Shown one piece after another: positions 22,257 to 34,000 of a stretch of 64,000 bases of DNA. The stretch is from Oreohelix idahoensis (lineage: Eukaryota; Mollusca; Gastropoda; Stylommatophora; Oreohelicidae). The DNA is taken from positions 186,001-250,000 of the forward strand of contig JAMPIV010018781.1 of the NCBI GenBank assembly GCA_024509875.1. The letters are read 5' to 3'. The notes under the pieces are model-generated. The model made no database searches. It was not told where the DNA came from and saw only the letters and a program-made list of their open reading frames with translations. Numbering within the stretch: the first letter of the stretch is position 1; each line of letters starts with the position of its first letter. The translations under genes were made by a program, and so were the position numbers.

Positions 22257-24071
22257 ACCGATAAGGGTAAGCAGATGAAGAGGTGGGTCGAGCACTACTC
22301 TGAGCTTTACGCTAGGGAAAATACCGTTACGCCTGCAGCCCTTGATGCTGTCAAATGTCTGCCAACTATGGAGGAGCTGGATGCCGAACCAACATTAGAG
22401 GAACTCAGCAAGGCCATTGATAGCTTGGCCTCTGGCAAAGCACCAGGCAGTGATGGGATTCCTCCTGATTTAATCAAATGCTGTAAGAGCACGCTATTAC
22501 ATCCCCTGCATAGGATGCTGTGCCAGTGCTGGGAAGAGACAACTATTCCTCAAGACATGCGAGATGCCAAGATTGTAACACTGTATAAAAATAAAGGAGA
22601 CAGAAGTGATTGCAATAATTACAGAGGCATCTCTCTTCTTAGTATTGTTGGTAAGGTTTTTGCCAAAGTCATCTTAATGCGACTACACAAGTTAGCTGAG
22701 TGCATATATCCAGAGTCACAGTGTGGATTCCGAGCTGGTAGATCAACAACAGACATGATCTTCTCTGTCCGCCAGCTTCAGGAAAAATCAAGAGAGCAGA
22801 AAAGGCCCTTATTTATCGCCTATATAGACCTCACAAAAGCATTTGACCTGGTTAGTAAGGATGGACTCTTCAAAATCCTCCTGAAAATAGGCTGCCCTTC
22901 TAAAATGCTGGAAATGATAAAGTCATTCCATGACGACATGAAGGGAACAGTCCAATATGCTAGAAGCACGTCACAGCCCTTTGACATACGAAGTGGCGTT
23001 AAACAAGGCTGTGTTCTGGCTCCGACCCTCTTCGGGATCTCCTTTGCCTTACTCTTGAAACATGCATTCAGAGATGCAACTGAAGGAATATGCCTTCACA
23101 CTAGGTCAGATGGCCGTCTGTTTAATCTTTCAAGGCTGAAGGCAAAAACAAAAATCAGAAGGGTCACTATAAGAGACTTGTTGTTCGCTGATGATGCTGC
23201 AGTCGTCACTCAAAGCCAACAGGAGCTTCAGAACTTGATGAATCGCTTCACTAAAGCATGCAAGGACTTTGGCCTCACAATAAGTCTGAAGAAAACGAAT
23301 GTGCTGAGTCAGGATGCGGGTGCTGCACCAGTTATCACTATCGATAACTATGAATTGGCAGTGGTGCACCACTTCACATACCTAGGGTCTACCATCAATG
23401 ACAAACTCTCACTGGATACAGAAATTGACAGCCGCATTGGCAAAGCTGCAGCTACCTTTGCCCGCCTCACATCGCGTGTTTGGGGAAACTCCAAACTCAC
23501 AATGAAGACCAAAGCTGCGGTATATAATGCCTGTGTCACCAGCACACTCCTATATGGCAGCGAGACCTGGACGACCTATGCTAAGCAAAAAAGAAGGCTC
23601 AATACCTTCCATTTACGGTGTCTACGCCACATCCTCGGCATCTCGTGGAAAGATAAAGTGACAAATGTCGAGGTGTTGTCACGTGCTGGCCTTCAAAGTA
23701 TGTATACACTGCTTAGACAACGCAGACTTCGCTGGCTTGGCCATGTTCGCCGCATGGAAGATGATCGCATCCCAAAAGATATCTTCTACGGACAATTAGC
23801 AGATGGCAAGAGAACAGTTGGGCGACCACAGCTGAGGTTCAAAGATGTGTGCAAGAGAGATATGAGGGCACTGGACATGGATCCAGCAACATGGGAGGAT
23901 GAAGCTGCCGATCGCACTAAGTGGCGACGCTATTTATGGCGCCACCTCAGATTGGGCAAAGAGAGGCTCACACAACAAGCAGAGGAGGGGAGAAAACGTC
24001 GAAAGGAGCACCAGGAAAATAAGCAGCTGAGGGCTGTCACCTCAGGGGCGCATTCACATAGTTGTGACTGA
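22257..24071 (+). CDS. Non-LTR retrotransposon RT, 5'-truncated but open
   Basis: The open frame formally begins at 22200, but its first ~19 codons are TIR sequence. Retrotransposon homology starts at about 22257. It encodes a reverse transcriptase: [10 protein letters not shown], motif A ([11 protein letters not shown]), [10 protein letters not shown], catalytic FADDAAVV at ~330, thumb YLGSTIND, then LYGSETW and a C-terminal [11 protein letters not shown] ... [11 protein letters not shown] region. No stop occurs over about 600 residues. The APE endonuclease expected upstream is missing, the usual result of 5' truncation during target-primed reverse transcription. It sits at the centre of the Polinton-like inverted repeat and is followed by (TA)n. 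Clade (RTE- or CR1/Jockey-type) is uncertain. Confidence 0.85.
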   Translation, partial: TDKGKQMKRWVEHYSELYARENTVTPAALDAVKCLPTMEELDAEPTLEELSKAIDSLASGKAPGSDGIPPDLIKCCKSTLLHPLHRMLCQCWEETTIPQDMRDAKIVTLYKNKGDRSDCNNYRGISLLSIVGKVFAKVILMRLHKLAECIYPESQCGFRAGRSTTDMIFSVRQLQEKSREQKRPLFIAYIDLTKAFDLVSKDGLFKILLKIGCPSKMLEMIKSFHDDMKGTVQYARSTSQPFDIRSGVKQGCVLAPTLFGISFALLLKHAFRDATEGICLHTRSDGRLFNLSRLKAKTKIRRVTIRDLLFADDAAVVTQSQQELQNLMNRFTKACKDFGLTISLKKTNVLSQDAGAAPVITIDNYELAVVHHFTYLGSTINDKLSLDTEIDSRIGKAAATFARLTSRVWGNSKLTMKTKAAVYNACVTSTLLYGSETWTTYAKQKRRLNTFHLRCLRHILGISWKDKVTNVEVLSRAGLQSMYTLLRQRRLRWLGHVRRMEDDRIPKDIFYGQLADGKRTVGRPQLRFKDVCKRDMRALDMDPATWEDEAADRTKWRRYLWRHLRLGKERLTQQAEEGRKRRKEHQENKQLRAVTSGAHSHSCD

Positions 24072-24081
24072 AGGGGCTATT

Positions 24082-24307
<226 letters not shown>

Positions 24308-24404
24308 GTATATGTTGTAACACCTGAATAAAGAAACATAATAACACTGCTGAGTCATACACAACACTTAAAATACCATAACAATACAACCTACCTTGTG
24401 GAAC

Positions 24405-24690
24405 TTTTGAATATTTTGATTCTTTCGGACTACCACCTAGACACCTGGACCTTGTTAATTTTATAGCGAGAAACTCTAACAGGCCTTTTAACTACAATTC
24501 TAGACATTTACAAGATGTAGTTACCAACGTTTGTGGCCTGTACGCTATTTATTTCGTATTGATCAAAGCTCGCGGCGGTACTATGCGGCGAGTCCTGCTG
24601 CCATTTTCACATAGACAGCACGTCAACGATCGATTAGTTTTTCGACTTATCAGCCCACTGTTCGCGCGCAACAAGTCTGGACACATTTGA
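24405..24690 (+). pseudogene. Adenain-like cysteine protease, C-terminal part (right arm)
   Basis: Same as the left-arm fragment: [14 protein letters not shown] near the start and NVCGLYAIYF with the catalytic Cys. It has no start codon of its own and begins abruptly after CAACCTACCTTG. It stops at 24690, earlier than the left copy, after small changes in the last codons. The catalytic His part of the fold is absent. Confidence 0.65.
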
Positions 24691-24718
24691 AAAACCAGAT
24701 TAACCTAGTTTTCCTTCA

Positions 24719-24726
24719 TATAAATA
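24719..24726 (+). promoter_or_regulatory. TATA box upstream of PC4-like gene (right arm)
   Basis: TATAAATA preceded by CTTCA, about 85 bp before the first Met of the PC4-like frame. Conserved in the left arm. Confidence 0.5.
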
Positions 24727-24807
24727 GACACTTGGGAGACCAACGGCAGACACTCACGTTCACACCTCACTGAAGATGAGTACCCCGGCACCGTTCCCAC
24801 AAACTGG

Positions 24808-25269
24808 GTGTATATGCGTAGAAGAGATGAAATGCTTAAACCGTTGGAGAGTGGGCTGAAGGCCGCGTCTGTAAGTTTTTACAGAGGTCAGCCTTTACTA
24901 CACGTGCGAAAATACTTTGGTGAATCATATCTAAAGTTTCCTACCAAAATCGGCATTACGTTGACTCGCCCTGAATTTGAACATCTGCTGGCTTTACCGG
25001 GCGAAATCCTCGCCGAATTTGACGGACTACAGTTACCAAATGCAGGTACCTGTCCTACTACTTGCCCCAGTAACACGTTTGACCACTACATCAACTCCAG
25101 TTGTTATCAACCGATATTCCCAGAACCGAGTTGGTGTCCTCTTAACAACACCAACCCTTGTACCCCTACATCAACTCCAACCATAGACAATCACCCGGAC
25201 AATGTCTATAAACAACCACCACCGAACGAGAAGCAAAGAACTACAAAGCGTCTGAAACTAGAGATTTAG
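24808..25269 (+). CDS. PC4/p15-like ssDNA-binding protein, right-arm copy
   Basis: 153 residues, differing from the left-arm copy by about five substitutions (e.g. FDG for FDR, DNVY for DDAY). The PC4-like domain is at ~25-75, followed by a Pro/Thr-rich linker and a basic tail (TTKRLKLEI). The reading frame has stayed open in both arms despite their divergence. That fits either recent origin or selection, and too few changes are visible to decide. An ATG at 24776 is in another frame, so the start at 24808 or an upstream spliced exon remains open. Confidence 0.6.
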   Translation: MYMRRRDEMLKPLESGLKAASVSFYRGQPLLHVRKYFGESYLKFPTKIGITLTRPEFEHLLALPGEILAEFDGLQLPNAGTCPTTCPSNTFDHYINSSCYQPIFPEPSWCPLNNTNPCTPTSTPTIDNHPDNVYKQPPPNEKQRTTKRLKLEI

Positions 25270-25348
25270 ATTGATATTTCGTATTCTTTTAAAAGAGATC
25301 ATTAAATATATTTATTACAACTATATTAAAAAGCCTTGGCCTTTGTAT

Positions 25349-25351
<3 letters not shown>

Positions 25352-25434
<83 letters not shown>
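25352..25434. repeat. (TA)n microsatellite in right TIR
   Basis: About 40 TA units between the PC4-like gene and the outer ~80-bp block. Confidence 0.95.
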
Positions 25435-25438
<4 letters not shown>

Positions 25439-25543
25439 ATGTATGTTGTAACACCTGAATAAAGAAACATAACAACATACTGCTGAGTCATACACAACAC
25501 TTAAAATACCATCACAATAACTACTTACTAAACGACGCCGCCA

Positions 25544-25637
25544 TTATCGATCGGAGTATTTTACTATATAAAAGTAACGCGCTACCTCCGTTATCGATCG
25601 GTATATTTTACTGTATAAAAGTCACGCGCCACCTCCG
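25544..25637 (+). promoter_or_regulatory. Duplicated 47-bp unit with TATAAAAG, right TIR only
   Basis: Two units (25544-25590 and 25591-25637), each with TTATCGATCGG, TATAAAAGT and ACGCGC(T/C)ACCTCCG. The left TIR has only one. TATAAAAG is a canonical TATA sequence; a promoter role reading outward is speculative. Confidence 0.45.
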
Positions 25638-25670
25638 GAATGCTACCCGAAACCACCCTACTATACTACT

Positions 25671-25676
25671 GACGAG
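25671..25676. repeat. TSD (right) of Polinton-like element
   Basis: GACGAG directly after the terminal ACTACT, matching 11483-11488. Confidence 0.85.
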
Positions 25677-26122
25677 TTGTTGAGGAATGAAAGAAACTAG
25701 TTCATTATACTCGTATCATTGTGATAGGAGGAGGCAACTTTGTCACTATGATTGAGTTGTTGTAGTTCCGATAAAAGCGGAAACTTAAAAGGAGCAAGTG
25801 TTTTTGTGACAGGAAAGTGTTAATCATGGGAGATTGCCATTTTTATGAGTTGCTTACATAAGTGTAGACTTTTTTTTCATCACTGAGTTCTGGCTTGTCT
25901 GTCATCGTGTAAGATGTAAGTTGATAGGTTTAATTCAAGATGGGTGTCTCTGTGATAAATGTCGAGAGCAAGGTCGTGAGTTGTCATTGTTGGCTTTTCA
26001 AACACGATTGAGCTGGTATGTAGCTGATGATTTGTCAAGTTTTAAGTGATCAGTTCTGTACGAGTGTTAGCTAAAGAGTGTAAAGTTATGACGTTGTGTC
26101 ACTTCGTATGTAGAAACGGAAG
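25677..26122. other. No gene recognised
   Basis: Unique-looking sequence with no supported gene, repeat or motif. Confidence 0.5.
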
Positions 26123-26290
26123 CAGTGGCGAATCTACAGTTTGGGGGCCCTTAATCTTAAACTCTTGAAGGAGCCCCTTTTATAAAGAAAAAAGTACATG
26201 ACGGATGGGACAGAAGCGTATTATAGAGAAAACTGGACTTGGGGGCCCCGAAGCTCAAGCTTCATTAGCTTCATAGTAGATCCACCTCTG
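26123..26290. mobile_element. hAT-like MITE, 168 bp
   Basis: Starts CAGTGGCGAATCTACA and ends GTAGATCCACCTCTG, so the ends are imperfect inverted repeats with the CAG.GG.GGATCTAC form common in hAT-type miniature elements. A GGGGGCCC block lies near each side. The flanking 8-mers AACGGAAG and GACGGATG match at six of eight positions, consistent with an aged 8-bp TSD. No coding capacity. Confidence 0.6.
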
Positions 26291-26499
26291 GACGGATGTA
26301 AGAGATGTGATTATCTCGAGTCTATGCGTCTTACGATAAAATAAATTTTAAGAAGTAAAAGTAGTCTGTAAATGATACAACCTTAAGGGAGTGAAGTGCT
26401 AGAGATTTCATCTATATTAAGTCTTAGCTTTTTTTTGATTGGGTAAACAGTTTGTCAAATTCTGTTGAAAGGGAGCATTCTGAGAAAGACCACCTAAAA

Positions 26500-27275
26500 A
26501 CTAGTAGGAGGAGCCTAAAAATAGGAACACGGAACGTTTGAACTTTAAACGGAGAAGGAAAGCTTGACAATTTTATATTAGAGGCAACAGACATGAAACT
26601 CGATATACTGGGAGTTGCAGAGGCAAGACTATTGGATACAGGCTACATAAAAAGAGACCAATACACGCTTATACACTCAGGAGGAGAAAAACATGAAAGA
26701 GGGGTAGGAATGTTGATAAAGAAGGAGCTAGAAAAATACGTATGTGGATACTGGACACACAACGACAGAATAATGCTGCTAAAGATGAGAGCAAAGCCAT
26801 TCGACATATCAATCTTACAAACTTATGCACCAACTAAAGATCACAGCGAGGAAGAATACTATGAAGAGCTACAACACACACTTAAACCAGTCAAATCTAC
26901 AGATGTGTTGATAGTAATGAGTGATATGAATGCAAAAGTAGGAAAAGGAAAATACAAGAAAACAGTAGGACAGTGTGGATTAGGGACAAGAAATGATAGA
27001 GAAGACAGACTTATCCAGTTCTGTGAAGAAAACCAGCTGGTCATATGTAACACTTTTTTGAACACCACCCAAGAAAATCATACGCATGGAAAAGCCCAGG
27101 AGATGTAACAAGAAATCAAATTGACTATATCATGATAAAACATAGATTTAAGAACAGTGTCACAAGTGCAAAGACACATCCTGGCGCCGACATAAATTCA
27201 GATCACAATCCGGTCGTCATCAAAGTAAATATAAAGCTGAAAAGAGCAGGAAACAGAAGACAGGAGGAACCCTAG
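26500..27275 (+). pseudogene. APE-type endonuclease of non-LTR retrotransposon
   Basis: The reading frame starts around 26500 with KIGTRNV, then TGA at 26539-26541 in place of an expected Arg codon (a C-to-T change). It continues with MKLDILGVAEAR (26593) and LIVMSDMNAKVG. Around 27080 the frame shifts: the open frame from 26593 stops at 27108, while homology continues in another frame with YAWKSPGDV, RNQIDYI and SDHNPVVI. These are the D-x-N, ID.I and SDH..V motifs of APE-like nucleases. It ends at a TAG near 27273. At least two inactivating changes are visible. Confidence 0.85.
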
Positions 27276-28024
27276 ATAGAAATATCAGCACTGAAACAAC
27301 CAGATATAAAACAAAAATATTTAATCGATGTCAAAAATAAATATCAACAGTTACTGACAGAAAGCATGGAGCAGTATAGAAGAGAAAACCCAGAAGAAAA
27401 AGTAACCGTAAAATGGGAATGCTTAAAAACAGGCATACAATCAGCAAATGCAAATTTTCCTAAAAAGGAGCCTAAGAAAAATCAAATTTGGATGACAGAT
27501 GACATCTTGAGTAAAATGGCAGAAAGAAAGAAAGCAAAAAACACTCCAGAATATAAAACAATAGACAATGACATACGTACTATGTGTAGGCAAGCAAAAG
27601 AACGGTGGATAGCAACAAAATGCAAAGAAATAGAAGACTCGGAAGCAAAGCACATGACAAGAGATATGCATGAAGAAATAAAGAAATTATCAAATAGATC
27701 GCGGTTTGCACAAGGAGGAAGCTGTATCAAGAAAACAACTGGTGTAATATTACTTGATGAGAAAGACATATCAAACAGATGTGCAGAATACATAAAAGAA
27801 CTATTCGAGGACAACAGAGGTAAAAAAACCATCACCAGATTCTAATGAAGGCCCAAACATTCTCAGATCAGAAGTAGAGAATGCCATACATATGATACAA
27901 AAAGGAAAATCAGCAGGCACGGATAACATAAAAATTGAAATGATAGAAGCCCTGGAGAGCTTTGGTATAGATACAATCACTGATCTATGCAACGATATAT
28001 ACAATACAGGATATACCACACGAC
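27276..28024 (+). pseudogene. Linker between APE and RT, frame-broken
   Basis: A Lys/Glu-rich open frame (27366-27845) resembles the poorly conserved linker of APE-RT polyproteins, including PKKNQIWMTDDIL and KERWIATKCKEIE. Near 27830 homology moves to the next frame (NEGPNILRSEVENAI ... GKSAGTDNI). It moves again near 28020, where the RT frame starts. Confidence 0.7.
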
Positions 28025-28581
28025 ATGAAGACATCAGTTTTTATAACATTACCCAAAAAACCTAATGCAACAGAATGTTCAGACTTCAGAACAATCAGCC
28101 TGATGAGTCATGCAATTAAGATACTGCTCAAAATCATACAGGAAAGAATAAAAAGTAAGGTAGACAGCGAAATCCAAGAAGAACAGTTTGGTTTTAGACG
28201 GAACAGTGGAACAAGAGAGGCAATATTTTGCCTAAGAATATTAGCAGAAAAATATACAGAGGTCCAAAAAAGTATGTACATGTGCTTCATTGACTATAAG
28301 AAGGCTTTTGACAGAGTCCATCATGAGAAAATAATTGAATGCCTCGAAGACATAGGTATTGATGGAAAAGATATAAGAATACTCAGTAACCTTTATTGGG
28401 AGCAAACTGCCACAGTAAGATCTGGAAGGAATTATTCACCATACATAGACATAAAAAGAGGTGTCAGACAAGGTTGTGTGCTGTCCCCCTGCCTATTTAA
28501 TCTATACACCGAAAACATTTTCAAACAGATACAGGAAATACCAGGACTGAACATCAGTGGAAGGTCAATAAACAACCTTAG
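28025..28581 (+). pseudogene. Reverse transcriptase, N-terminal half (split by element 2)
   Basis: Encodes DFRTISLMSH, EQFGFRRNSGT, catalytic-core motif A (CFIDYKKAFDRV) and GVRQGCVLSPCLF. Coding homology stops at 28581 after a NNL codon triplet. The next codons of the same RT (RYADDTVLL, the motif with catalytic DD) begin at 38786, beyond the inserted LTR element. Confidence 0.9.
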
Positions 28582-31010
28582 TGTCGTAAATTTATTTTGA
28601 GAGAAAAGAGTCGTAGAAATAGTGGTCCGGTTTAGAGTGGAAAATGATGATGGAAAGCTTAGTGATAGAAAATGTAGAGATTTAATAGTTACTTCACAGC
28701 GTGCTGGAGGAGAGTAAAGACAGACTTATTTACGACAAATCGTGTCTCTCAATCTTCTCTTTCACTCTCCTGGTCAAACAATTATTTGCCAGTTTTCCAG
28801 ACTCGCATCTGCGCGCTCACCGATTCGGTGTTTTCAAACACACACACGACGTTGATACAAACTATATTAAACGAATAGGGGAAAAGTTGGGCTTTGGGTA
28901 TATCCAACACACAGAACTAAATGAGTTTATGTGATTTTATTCACTTTAAACATCAATCACTAAAAATATCAGATATTACATAAATTATCATAAGTACACA
29001 AATGCAAATAACAAGTTTGGGAGGGGGTGAAGAAGATTGGTATCGACTAAGCCCTTCCCGCTCATTAGACAAAGACAAACCCAGTCCAGAGATAGATAAT
29101 ATCAGGAACACGGGTACGTTAACCTAACAGTAAAGTTAATTACTCTGAAAGAGGTGTTACCAAGTTAGGTATAAGTGATAAAAAAAAAACCTGTTCTTCC
29201 CAGCTGTTCTTCCCTTTACTAAGCAAATGGAAAGGAGGTGGTTTTAAACAGAGTTAACAAATTATCAACTATCCCACTTAAAGGAACAATGTAGGGTATA
29301 CAGAAAAGATATATGTTACCAGGTAAGCAAGTTAACAAAATGGTCACACAAAAGAATTAATTTCCTGTCATTCATACACGCGCTAGCAAAGGCCTTCACT
29401 CATCTTGCTCTCACTTACCGATTGTGAAAAAAATCTTGCACTCCATAGAATAACACAACAGCAGTTACACCTCAACTAAATGTATGAGTGTTTGTTCAAG
29501 TTCTAGCCCCAGATTATCGGGTAGGCGGTCAGCACATAAAAGGATCCCGTAATCGCTGGAAAATGAATCTGTAGTTGTGTCTCTTTTCTTAATAACAGTT
29601 TCTATGGGAGGGCACGGTCTCTGATACCGGGGTGAGGATGGTGTGGTCTATTTGACTATGCCGCTGATAATAAAATTCTTACGCGTGCTGGTACACTTTA
29701 TCCGTGAGGTATGGTTTAAGTCCAGTGAGAAAACTAGTCACATCACTGTTCAGGAAATTATGAATTATCTCTCTGTGTCAGTAAACTAACAAAGCTCGGG
29801 CCAGTGTTCTTCTTCCCGTTACGACTTAAGTTGTTTGATGGTGCGTTAAATTTGTCTTTGGGTGTGCTTTCTTTGCTATAAGTTAGATAGCGGAATTCCA
29901 AACATAGAATCGCCTCAAAGATTAAAAATTTACACAGTCTCAACAAGTTCTGCGTCAGGGGAACTCTACACACTGTTTATGCTTTGCTTTGCTTAGATTG
30001 ATTTCTTTATTGCTTTCTTAATGCTGGGATCGCACAGGTTACGATCACTCTGTATGAAAGAAAAAAAAGACATGTAATATACCGAAAACAAATAACCTTC
30101 TAAAGCGCGATGAATTTCCCGTTAAGCCTATAATACACTCGAGTATTTAATTATGTATTTAATAAACACTGCGCGAGTTCTAGTGGTTAAAAACACACAT
30201 CTATAAAACTAGGACTTAACTGAATTTATTAATTATAAATTCCTTCGCGACTTTAAAAGTTAATTTAAGCATCTATTATCTTTTGAAATAATATAATAGA
30301 TAGATCATTATATTTAAAACTGGAACTCTTGAGATGGTTTAATTAAATAGATTTAAATTAACACAAAATCCCTTTAAATAGAATGACTGAGCTAGACCAC
30401 TGATCACTTTACACAATATATATTACCGCTTTGCACAGAAATAGAAATCACTGCAAATATATATAAAATCCAGGGGAAAATCTATAACAAGATTTCAATA
30501 AAGCTAGTGCTTCTGTAAAGGTCTGGCCAGCGAGTGATAACGTGTCTAGTTCTACATGGTCTATTTAGCTAAAATGAAATGTAAGTTGAGTGGGACATGA
30601 TAAACTTGACAACTTATTTGATCTCACGAACTTTTGGGGATCTGACCGCCAAATCAAGAGAAAAAGCCGCCCCCTGGTCTTCGTATCCGCTCGCTGCTGC
30701 CCGTTTCGCTTTCCCCCGTTCGCTCGGTTCCTCGATTGACACCGAGACGCGAAATTAGCGGCAAGCAACTGCGTCTCGTATCAGGGAAAACTACTGTCTT
30801 TGATAGCGCCGATAGTCTCCCCTAAGATCCCTCGGTCTGTCTCTTTGATCTCGTCGCTGTATCCTACATGAGTCCCGGTGGAATGCGTTCTGGCAAACGA
30901 AAAGTTACAACAAATGTTCAGGGGTTCTAATGTTATGAAAAGCTAAAGGTCCCTTTAAATCATCCATCATATCAGGGAAAATTCACTAGTCAAACTAGAC
31001 GTACGTCACA
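28582..31010 (-). repeat. 3' LTR of element 2
   Basis: In element orientation it starts TGTGACGTACGTC and ends ...TTTACGACA. The pol stop codon lies inside its first 21 bp. Short frames inside (67 codons at 30565-30768, 77 codons at 28701-28934, 71 codons at 29758-29973) recur in the sister LTR and show no family motif. Confidence 0.95.
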
Positions 31011-34000
31011 ATCGTCCCCACTTTTAGACATGAAACCATTTTTCATGTTTTCATTTTTGACAATGGAGGTGACCTGATTGGTGATTTTAGGATGAGTGGT
31101 ATCTTCAGTTTGCTCTTCTTCCTCTGTAGACCAGTTTCTACTCAGGAAATCAGCCCCGACATTCTGTCTTCCCGGAATATATTCCACTTTGAAAGAATAG
31201 ACGCTTAGAAGGAGGGCCCAACGCATGATCCTAGCGTTAAATTCTTTATTGGCACCAAGAAATGCTAACGGAGCGTGGTCTGTTTGCACCGTGAACGATG
31301 TACCATAAAGAAACTCATGATGGCGTCTGATACCGTCAATCAGAGCAAGACATTCCCTTTCAACTACGCTGTAGTTCCGTTCCGCTTTATTTAATTTCCG
31401 ACTGCCATAGGCAACTGGAAATAGCATGTTCAGGTCACTGTCATCGGCTTGAAGCAGTGTTGACCCGATGCCCTGACCTGACGCGTCGACTCTCAGTACA
31501 AAAGGTTTCTTGAGGTCAGGCAACCTCAAAATGGGGTATGCAGACAACTGTCCTTTCAAAGTGCTATACGCGTGTTCGCACTTTTGATCCCATATGACCT
31601 TATCAGGACAACCTTTCTTTGTGAGGTCAGTCAGAGGTGCCGTCAGTCCGTTGAAGTTCTGGATGTACTTCTGATAGTATGCACATAGCGATATGAAGGA
31701 ACGTACGTCTTTCTTCGTTCGGGGTCTTTTTGCTGCCACTATTTTCTCCACGTTCTTCTTAATAGGCCAACTGCATCCGTGAGAAATAGTGTGCCCCAGG
31801 AAGTCTAACTGTTCAAACCCGATGAGACATTTGCTAGGTCTGGCTGTGAGACCCGTTTCCTGTAGTCTCCTGAGGAGCATAGCAACCGTAGCAATATGTT
31901 CTTCATAGGTTTCCGATGCAATTAAGATGTCATCCATGAAATTATGGATATGGGGACTTTGCAAAGGTTGTAGAAGCTTCCTCATCATCCTGGTGAACAC
32001 TCCTGGTGCGTTATGCAAACCGAACGGCATCACGTTAAATGTGTAATGTCCTTCACTAGTGCTGAAAGCTAACAAAGGTTTAATTTCCTCCTTGACTGGT
32101 ATTTGATAATAACCTTTGCTGAGGTCAATCTTGGAGAAGATCTTTGCTTTGCTGAGCTTGGTGAACAACTCAGAAACAGTTTGGAGAGGTTCGGGCTGGA
32201 ATTCCGTTACAGCGTTTAGCAACCTGTAATCAATGCACAGCCGAACTTCCTTATTGGGCTTCTGCAACAGCACTACACTCGAGCTGTAAGGAGATGTAGA
32301 CTCACTGATAATTCCTGCCTGACGCAGCTTGTCTATTTCTCCGCGAAGTGCATCAGCTTTAGCGTACGGGATGGGGTAAACTCTGGTTTGAACAGGGGTC
32401 TCGTTTGTTAATTTCATATCAAATTCAATGAGATTTGTTCGACCAGGTACATCCGTTAAGACTGCACTGTACTGTTTTAGTAGAGCCCTGGTTTCTGTTT
32501 GTTGTTCTGGTGAGAGATTGTCGCCGAACTTGACATCTTTAAAGGATTCTGTGGGTTGCAGTGGATACTCCATGCAACCATCATCATCTTCCTCGTCTTC
32601 CGTTGCTATGGCGACAGCCAGGAGATGCTCGGAGGATGGCACCGGTCTTTCCAAATATTTCTTTAGCAGATTTATGTGGAAGACCTTCTCCTTTCCTTTG
32701 ATGGAGATCTTGTAGTTGGTACGTGAGATCTTTTTAAGGACGGTAAACGGTCCTTGCCATCCGATGCGAAGTTTATTGCTTCCGGTTGGAAGTAGCAATA
32801 GGACTTTCTCCCCTGGTTGTAGTTCTCTCTCTTTTGCAGCTTTGTTGTATCTTTTAGTAATTTTAGCGCGGGCTTTCTTAAGGTTGGTAGTAGCTAGATC
32901 CCATCCTAGCTTTAGCCTTTCCTTAAGCTCAGATACATACTTGCTTGCAGAGACGACTGTCTCGTCAGCCTTCTGGTCTGTCAGGGACCGAAGTAAGGCT
33001 TCTAGTGGCCCCTTAATAGGTCTGCCAAATAAAAGTGTAGCTGGCGCAAAACCCGTAGACGCTTGGGGTACCTCTCGGTAGGCGAATAAGGCAGCCGATA
33101 TATATTGGTCCCAGTCTTCCGGTTTCTCCTGACCCAGCTTACGTAACATCATGGTGAGGGTACCGTTAAAACGTTCCACGAGCCCATTTCCGGCCGGATG
33201 GTAGGGACTTGTGTGGATATGTTTGGCCCTCAAGATCTTAAAGATCTCCTCCATTAACAGGCTACGGAATTGGGATCCATTGTCCGTCAAAACTTGTTGA
33301 GGGAATCCCAACCGTGTAAAAATTTGCACAAGGGCTTCTGCGACATGCTTGGAATTAGTGCATGGTAGCGGTACGGCTTCGGCCCACATAGTGCAAGTGT
33401 CAACTAAGGTCAGGATGAACCTGTTCCTTCTTTTGGTCTTTTCCAGAGGACCAATAATGTCGACAGCAACCCGTTCAAATGGAGTCCCTACTATTGGCAT
33501 TTGCCCCATAGGTACTGGGGGTGTCAAGTGCTTGGGTGCTACCCGTTGGCACTGGGCGCAGGATTTCACGTACCTGACAATGTCAGAGTTCATTCCTGGC
33601 CACCAATAGTGGTTTTTTATTCGCTGAATAGTGGCGTTTTGTCCCATGTGTCCGCTAAAGGGAAGAGAGTGCCCCATTTCTAAGATCTGGTTTCTGTACT
33701 GCGTCGGTACTAGGAGCTGGTTATTCCCCGTGTCCGGGTTGCCCGTTCTACGATACAATACACCATCCTTAGAAAAGATGTCTCCGTTGTGTCTGGGGTC
33801 CTTAGCCATGGGCAGTTTTTTAAAGCAGGGCGCCAGAGTAGGGTCCTTTTGTTGCGCCTCCTTCAGTTCATTCGGCAACAAGTTTGGCGCAGGCTCCCTC
33901 TCCTTCTTGGCTTGCCCTCTTGTGGTTACCGCTGCCACAATCGGCTCCTTAGGTCTCCCAATGAACACATATCTACATCCCAGGATAACTGGGTAGATCG

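Noticed and set aside
30565..30768. 67-codon frame found again at 38335-38538 and 63398-63601
   Set aside because: Recurs because it is in the LTR of the element 2 family. The copies are too recent for conservation to mean selection.
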